From NCBI RefSeq assembly GCF_028550415.1, contig NZ_JAQQKX010000021.1:1-46221 (forward strand): a stretch of DNA of 46,221 nucleotides, given 5' to 3'. The notes beneath the pieces were generated by a model, which was given only the letters and a program-made list of their open reading frames with translations, was not told the origin of the DNA and ran no database searches. This stretch comes from Asticcacaulis aquaticus. GTDB taxonomy: Bacteria > Pseudomonadota > Alphaproteobacteria > Caulobacterales > Caulobacteraceae. Positions 41,726-46,221 of this stretch are shown here, in pieces. Each line of letters opens with the position of its first letter. The first letter of the stretch is position 1. Made by a program: the position numbers and the translations under genes.

Positions 41726-43060
41726 TCAGTCGATCTTCAGGCGTTCGATCTTACCGGTAATCAGGCCGAAGGCCAGCATGGTAATGACGCAGTGAATGCC
41801 GACATAGAGGAGCGCGCCGTCGAAGGAACCGGTCACGGCCACGATATAGCCGATGACGATGGGGGTGACGATGCCTGCCGTATTGCCGAACATGTTGAAC
41901 ACCCCACCCGCCAGACCGATATATTCGCGCGGCGCGACATCCGACACGACGGCCCAGCCCAGAGACGCCACGCCCTTGCCGAAGAAGGCGACGGCCATCA
42001 ACACGATCACCAGCCATTCTGCTTCGACATAGGCGCAGGCGATGATCGACAGGGCCAGCGTCATGCCGACGAAGATCGGGATCTTGCGCGAACGGCTGAC
42101 ATTACCCGACTTTTTGAGCAGATAGTCCGACAGGAAGCCGCCGACCAACCCGCCGATAAAGCCGCACAGCGCCGGGGCGGCGGCTGCGAAACCCGCCTGC
42201 ATGATGTTCAGCCCGCGCTCCTTGACCAGATAGATCGGGAACCAGGTCACGAAGAAATAGGTCAGAACATTGATGCAGTATTGCGCGATGTAGATGCCGA
42301 TCAGCATGCGATTGGTGAGCAGGAACTTCAGGCGCGTGAGGTTGAAACCGGTCTTATCGCCTTTGGCCTTGGCTTCCATGCTGACCGCGCCGCCGTCCTT
42401 CATGATGGCCAACTCCGCCGCATTGACCATCGGATGGGTCTCCGGGCTGCGGATGAATTTCGCAAAGACGAAGGCCGCGACGACGCCTAAGGCGCCCATG
42501 ACGTAGAAGACCGAGCGCCAGCCGTGTTCGTGGACCAGCCACGACATCAGGGGCGCAAAGGCGACCAGCGCGAAATACTGCGCCGAATTGAAGATGGCCG
42601 AGGCCGTGCCGCGCTCGGCCGCCGGGAACCAGGCGGCGACGATGCGGGCGTTGCCGGGGAAGGAGGGCGCTTCGGCGAGGCCTACCAGAAAGCGCAGGAC
42701 GAACAGCGAACCGACGATCGACAGGCCGCCGACGAACCCGACAAAACCCTGCATGGCGGTGAAGATCGACCATAGGGCAATGGCCCCGACATAGACGCGT
42801 TTAACGCCGAACCGGTCGAGCAGGGCGCCGCCGGGGATCTGTGCCGCCACATAGGCCCAGCCGAAGGCCGACAGAATAAAGCCCATCTGCACCGGGCTGA
42901 GGCCCAGCGCTTCCGACGCTGCTGAGCCCGCAATGGAAAAGGTCGAGCGGTCGGCGTAATTGATCGTCGTGATGATGAAAAGGAACGCGATCAGCCAGTA
43001 ACGGGCGTGGGTCGGCTTGGTAGGCGCGGCAGAGGCCGCTTCCGTAAGGCTGTGGGACAT
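41726..43060 (-). CDS. MFS transporter, glucarate/galactarate (GudP/GarP) type
   Basis: 444 residues, 12 membrane helices, anion:cation symporter (ACS) family. Long stretches follow the E. coli GudP/GarP pattern: TTINYADRSTFSIAG, SAFGWAYVAAQIPGG, GLAEAPSFPGNARIVAAWFP, ERGTASAIFNSAQYFALV, FFVTWFPIYLV, GKGVASLGWAVVSDVAPRE and GLAGGVFNMFGNTAGIVTP. It should import an aldarate or hexuronate across the inner membrane. It is divergent from kdgD, whose product breaks down the dehydrated aldarate, and is followed by the Tat-exported protein gene. A related acid such as galacturonate cannot be excluded. Confidence 0.88.
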   Translation of the reverse strand: MSHSLTEAASAAPTKPTHARYWLIAFLFIITTINYADRSTFSIAGSAASEALGLSPVQMGFILSAFGWAYVAAQIPGGALLDRFGVKRVYVGAIALWSIFTAMQGFVGFVGGLSIVGSLFVLRFLVGLAEAPSFPGNARIVAAWFPAAERGTASAIFNSAQYFALVAFAPLMSWLVHEHGWRSVFYVMGALGVVAAFVFAKFIRSPETHPMVNAAELAIMKDGGAVSMEAKAKGDKTGFNLTRLKFLLTNRMLIGIYIAQYCINVLTYFFVTWFPIYLVKERGLNIMQAGFAAAAPALCGFIGGLVGGFLSDYLLKKSGNVSRSRKIPIFVGMTLALSIIACAYVEAEWLVIVLMAVAFFGKGVASLGWAVVSDVAPREYIGLAGGVFNMFGNTAGIVTPIVIGYIVAVTGSFDGALLYVGIHCVITMLAFGLITGKIERLKID

Positions 43061-43327
43061 GGTTCGCTCTCTGTATTCATGCGGCTCGTGTATCGGAGGC
43101 GATAACGCCGTTCGACCCGGACCTGTTTATGAGGCACAGTTACGCATAGTTTTTTACGCTTGGGGAGGGGCAGAATGCCGCCTTCATTGCGTTCCACGCA
43201 TCGATCAATGCCGCCTTTGGCTTGGACGACGGGAGGGCTTGCCGATAGCGTTGAAGGAATGGATAGTGTGAATGCCTGACGTCTCATGCCGTCCCAATAT
43301 CTCATAAAATTCACGCGGAGGTGCGTA
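43061..43327. promoter_or_regulatory. Divergent promoter region with an 11-base direct repeat
   Basis: 267 bases between the transporter and kdgD. AATGCCGCCTT occurs at 43174-43184 and again at 43207-43217, 33 bases apart on the same face of the helix. This layout suits a LysR-type or GntR-type regulator acting on both directions. GGAGG precedes the kdgD ATG. Confidence 0.5.
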
Positions 43328-44266
43328 ATGGCTGGCATAAGCCCGAAGGAAATGGCGCAAACGATTGGAACGGGGCTTTTGTCCTTTCCGGTGACCCATT
43401 TCGATGCCAATAATCAGTTCGACGAAGGCCCCTATCGCGAACATTGCGCCTGGATGCTGGAAAAGCCGCTGGCCGGTCTGTTCGCCGCCGGTGGCACGGG
43501 CGAGTTCTTCTCGCTCAGCCTGACCGAGGTGCGCGACGTGGTCGCCGCCGCCGTCAAGGAAGCCAAGGGTAAGGTGCCGGTGGTTGCGGGTTGCGGCTAC
43601 GGCACGCAGATCGCGGTCGAGCTGGCGCAATCCGCCGAGCAAAGCGGCGCTGACGGGATTTTGCTCCTGCCGCCCTATCTGATCAGCGGCAAGCAGGACG
43701 GTTTCGAGGCCCATATCGACGCGGTCTGTAAGGCCACCAAGCTCGGTGTCATCGTCTATAACCGCGACAACGGCATCATCGAGGACGAGGCTCTGGCCCG
43801 TCTGTGCGACCGCAATCCGAACCTTGTCGGCTATAAGGACGGTGTCGGCGATATCGAGCTGATGACGCGCATCTATACCCGCATGGGCGACCGCCTGACC
43901 TATATCGGCGGCCTGCCGACGGCGGAAACCTTCGCCGCACCCTATCTCAAGCTGGGCGTCACGACCTATTCTTCGGCCATCTTCAACTTCCTGCCGGACT
44001 GGGCGCTCAGCTTCTACGCCGCCGTGCGCGCCGAAGATCAGGCCGCGGTTCTGGCCGGTCTGCGCGATTTCGTCATGCCGTATATCGCGCTCCGCAACAA
44101 GGGCAAGGGCTATGCGGTGTCGATCGTCAAGGCAGGCATGAACGCCATCGGCCGCCCTGCCGGTCCGGTCCGCACGCCGCTCAGCGATTTGTCGGAGTCT
44201 GAACTGGCCGAACTGACCGCCCTGATCGCCAAGGTCCAGCCCTCGGCCCTGAAAAAGGCCGCCTGA
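43328..44266 (+). CDS. kdgD: 5-dehydro-4-deoxyglucarate dehydratase
   Basis: 312 residues from the ATG at 43328 with a strong GGAGG site. A TIM-barrel enzyme of the DapA/NAL superfamily that turns 5-keto-4-deoxy-D-glucarate into 2-oxoglutarate semialdehyde with loss of CO2 and water. Schiff-base lysine K170 in VGYKDG and partner Y144 in VIVYNRD are present, as are the substrate-loop [13 protein letters not shown] and [18 protein letters not shown]. The aldarate dehydratase before it and the semialdehyde dehydrogenase after it in the pathway are not in this window. Its stop is 2 bases before the carboxylesterase start, so both are one operon. Confidence 0.93.
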   Translation: MAGISPKEMAQTIGTGLLSFPVTHFDANNQFDEGPYREHCAWMLEKPLAGLFAAGGTGEFFSLSLTEVRDVVAAAVKEAKGKVPVVAGCGYGTQIAVELAQSAEQSGADGILLLPPYLISGKQDGFEAHIDAVCKATKLGVIVYNRDNGIIEDEALARLCDRNPNLVGYKDGVGDIELMTRIYTRMGDRLTYIGGLPTAETFAAPYLKLGVTTYSSAIFNFLPDWALSFYAAVRAEDQAAVLAGLRDFVMPYIALRNKGKGYAVSIVKAGMNAIGRPAGPVRTPLSDLSESELAELTALIAKVQPSALKKAA

Positions 44267-44268
44267 CC

Positions 44269-45867
44269 GTGAGAATGCCGCGCCGCCAGTTCATCGGGGG
44301 CGCGGTCGCTCTCGGTCTTGCCGCTTCGGCTCCGGACGCCGGGGCGACACGTACATCCCCTGTCGCCGTAACCGCCTACGGCAAGGTGCGCGGGCGCACC
44401 GAACGCGGGGTGCACGTCTTCAAAGGGGTGCGTTACGGGGCCGATACGGCCCCGAACCGTTTCCGCCCGCCGCGTCTGCCCGAGCCGTGGACCGGCATCC
44501 GGAATGCGTTCGACTTTGGTCCGGCCTGCCCGCAACGCAGCACCGACATGCCGGTCAGCGAAGACTGCCTGTTCCTCAATGTGTGGACTCGCGGCCTGAA
44601 GGATGGCGGTAAACGGCCCGTTCTGGTCTGGTTGCACGGTGGGGCCCACGCCTCCGGCCACGGGGCGTCGCCGCTCAATGACGGGACTAATCTGGCCCTG
44701 CGTGGCGATGTCGTGGTGGTCAGCCTCAATCATCGTCTTAATGTCTTCGGCTACGGTTATTTCGCACGACTGGGTGCGGCGGCGGGCGACAGCGACTTCG
44801 ATTATTCCGGCAATGTCGGTCATCTCGATATCATTCAGGCCCTGAAATGGGTGCGCGACAATATCGCCGAGTTCGGCGGCGACCCGTCGAATGTCACCCT
44901 GTTCGGGCAGTCGGGCGGTGGCGGCAAGATCGTCGGCCTTATGGCCATGCGCGCCGCCGATGGCCTTTACCGTCAGTGCCTGACCATGAGTGGTCAGCAC
45001 GTCACGGCGTCGGCGCCGCTCAACGCGACGATCCGCGCCGAAGCCTATCTGAAGACACTGGGCCTGACGCCCGCGCAGGTCGGCGACCTCAAGACTTTGC
45101 CGGTCGATAAGCTGGTCGCGGCGCTGGGGACGCAGGACCCGCTGGTGGTGCGCGACAAGATACTGTTCGCCGCGACGCTCGATTACAAGACCCTGTTCCG
45201 TCATCCGTTTTATCCCGACGCACCGGACGAGACGGCGCAGGTTCCGCTCATTATCGGCAATACGCACGACGAAACCGCGGCCTTCATGCGCGACCTGATG
45301 ATCGCCAACGACACGACGTGGGAGACCCTCCCGCAGCGGTTGGCGAAGGAAATGCTGGTCGATATGTCGCCGGAATACGTCATTGCCCACTACCGGCAAT
45401 GGTATCCGCAGATGACCCCGACCGATGTGCTGCGTGCTGCGGCGACCGCCGGACGAAGCTGGCGACCGCACCTCATTCAGGCCGAGGCGCGCGGGGCCAA
45501 GAACACGCCGACATGGATGTACCAGCTCGATTTCGGCTCGCCGGTTCACGGCGGACGACTGGGGGCTTATCACGGCTACGATATCGGCCTGATCTTCGAC
45601 AATGTCCGCGTGCCAGAGGCCAACTGCGGCACGACTCCGGAAGAAATCGCCGCCGCGCAAACCGTCGCCGACCAGATGAGCACCATGCTTATTCAGTTCG
45701 CTCGCACCGGCAATCCGCAGACGCCCGGCTTACCGTCATGGCCGCGTTACGAGTTGTCGCGCCGGTCGACGATGATCTTCGATACGATGTCGCGCATCGA
45801 GGACGACCCGCGCGCACAGGAACGGCAACTGTTCGCCACCGTGCCCTATACTAAACCCGGCACCTGA
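44269..45867 (+). CDS. Exported type-B carboxylesterase
   Basis: 532 residues, alpha/beta hydrolase of the carboxylesterase/cholinesterase family. The N-terminus MRMPRRQFIGGAVALGLAAS is a twin-arginine signal. Oxyanion region WLHGGAHASG (121-130); catalytic S215 in FGQSGGGG, E335 in NTHDETAAF and H435 in AYHGYD complete the triad. Start is GTG at 44269, or ATG at 44275 two codons later. Coupled to kdgD. It may remove ester groups (methyl, acetyl or aromatic) from sugar acids outside the cytoplasm before uptake; the substrate is inferred from the operon only. Confidence 0.85.
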   Translation: MRMPRRQFIGGAVALGLAASAPDAGATRTSPVAVTAYGKVRGRTERGVHVFKGVRYGADTAPNRFRPPRLPEPWTGIRNAFDFGPACPQRSTDMPVSEDCLFLNVWTRGLKDGGKRPVLVWLHGGAHASGHGASPLNDGTNLALRGDVVVVSLNHRLNVFGYGYFARLGAAAGDSDFDYSGNVGHLDIIQALKWVRDNIAEFGGDPSNVTLFGQSGGGGKIVGLMAMRAADGLYRQCLTMSGQHVTASAPLNATIRAEAYLKTLGLTPAQVGDLKTLPVDKLVAALGTQDPLVVRDKILFAATLDYKTLFRHPFYPDAPDETAQVPLIIGNTHDETAAFMRDLMIANDTTWETLPQRLAKEMLVDMSPEYVIAHYRQWYPQMTPTDVLRAAATAGRSWRPHLIQAEARGAKNTPTWMYQLDFGSPVHGGRLGAYHGYDIGLIFDNVRVPEANCGTTPEEIAAAQTVADQMSTMLIQFARTGNPQTPGLPSWPRYELSRRSTMIFDTMSRIEDDPRAQERQLFATVPYTKPGT

Positions 45868-46119
45868 CGAAACGCTCTGTCCTGCGCAATTCGATCGTAA
45901 TATTTTGAATTTATTGATATATGGCGCACACAAGAGGATTCGAACCATTGTATGTATCTGCCTATGGGTGGATTTAAGCGCATTGATTTACAATGATTTT
46001 ATATAGACATTGTCTTTCGAGGTTCATTACAGTATCTGACAATCCAGCGCTTAAATGTACAACATTTGGGTAACTAATGGGTAAGTGAGCGGTTTTAAAA
46101 CCCGCTCTAGGTTCGAGAC
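45868..46119. other. Non-coding AT-rich stretch with a tRNA-3'-end-like remnant
   Basis: No gene seen. At 45922-45946, read on the minus strand, GGTTCGAATCC followed by 14 bases ending in GCGCCA looks like the T-loop, acceptor end and CCA of a tRNA. The rest of a tRNA cannot be folded upstream of it. This is what an old integration site leaves. Confidence 0.45.
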
Positions 46120-46221
46120 TCAATCAGTCCACCAAGTAATTGCGATAGCAATAGCGATGGCGGCAGCAAAATTGGCTGCGAGTTTGTCGTATCGGGTGGC
46201 GATGCGTCTCCAGTCCTTTAA
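46087..46221 (-). mobile_element. End of an insertion sequence (IS5-family type)
   Basis: A transposase 3' end lies at 46120-46221. Just outside it, 46087-46107 is a near-palindrome (GAGCGG-TTTTAAAA-CCCGCTC), a likely terminal inverted repeat, so the IS end is near 46087. The other end is beyond the window. Confidence 0.6.
46120..46221 (-). CDS. IS5-family-type transposase, C-terminal fragment (continues past window)
   Basis: Thirty-three codons plus stop run into the window edge. They read LKDWRRIATRYDKLAANF, then AAAIAIAIAITWWTD and stop. The motif W-R-R-I-A-T-R-Y-D-K-x-A-x-N-F is the well-known C-terminal part of IS5/IS427-type DDE transposases. The rest, including the catalytic acids, is outside the window, so intactness cannot be judged. 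Confidence 0.8.
   Translation of the reverse strand, partial: LKDWRRIATRYDKLAANFAAAIAIAIAITWWTD

Overview
The window looks like a high-GC alphaproteobacterial chromosome, most likely Caulobacterales and perhaps Asticcacaulis-like. This is an inference from the many large TonB-dependent receptors (two of the Xanthomonas/Caulobacter carbohydrate type), the GT41 and hook-type genes and the typical 5S rRNA plus tRNA-fMet end of an rRNA operon. No database search was possible.

Layout. 1-520: 3' end of 5S rRNA, tRNA-fMet, a terminator, a broken tRNA-fMet-like copy and a second terminator. 575-9373 (minus): a galactan-use locus with a secreted GH53 endo-galactanase, a FecI-type ECF sigma factor, a FecR-type anti-sigma factor, a TonB receptor with an N-terminal signalling domain, and an exported GH2 beta-galactosidase. 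Three promoters in this locus share one motif, which probably defines the regulon of the sigma factor. 9518-15218: the cyoABCD quinol oxidase operon (minus), a small membrane protein (plus) and a SURF1-type assembly factor (minus). 15298-22188 (minus): iron-type uptake genes (siderophore receptor, PepSY membrane protein, small membrane protein) and a further TonB receptor, with a shared dyad in the iron-gene promoters.

22499-35683 is the most unusual part. A 2500-residue protein made almost wholly of about 300 copies of an eight-residue Ser/Thr/Gln-rich repeat heads a minus-strand operon. It is followed, tightly coupled, by a TPR plus GT41 (O-GlcNAc-transferase-type) glycosyltransferase and a UDP-glucuronate decarboxylase (UDP-xylose synthase). 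Divergent from it lie an orphan flagellar-hook-type protein and a sulfotransferase-like protein. I propose, as a hypothesis, a surface or flagellum-linked giant glycoprotein with dedicated O-glycosylation (possibly O-xylosylation) and sulfation.

35878-38661 (plus) is another large TonB receptor. 38965-45867 is an aldarate-use locus: a LysR regulator, a Tat-exported protein of unknown family with a GudP/GarP-like transporter (minus), and divergently kdgD with an exported type-B carboxylesterase (plus). The window ends with a tRNA-3'-end-like remnant and the 3' end of an IS5-family-type transposase.
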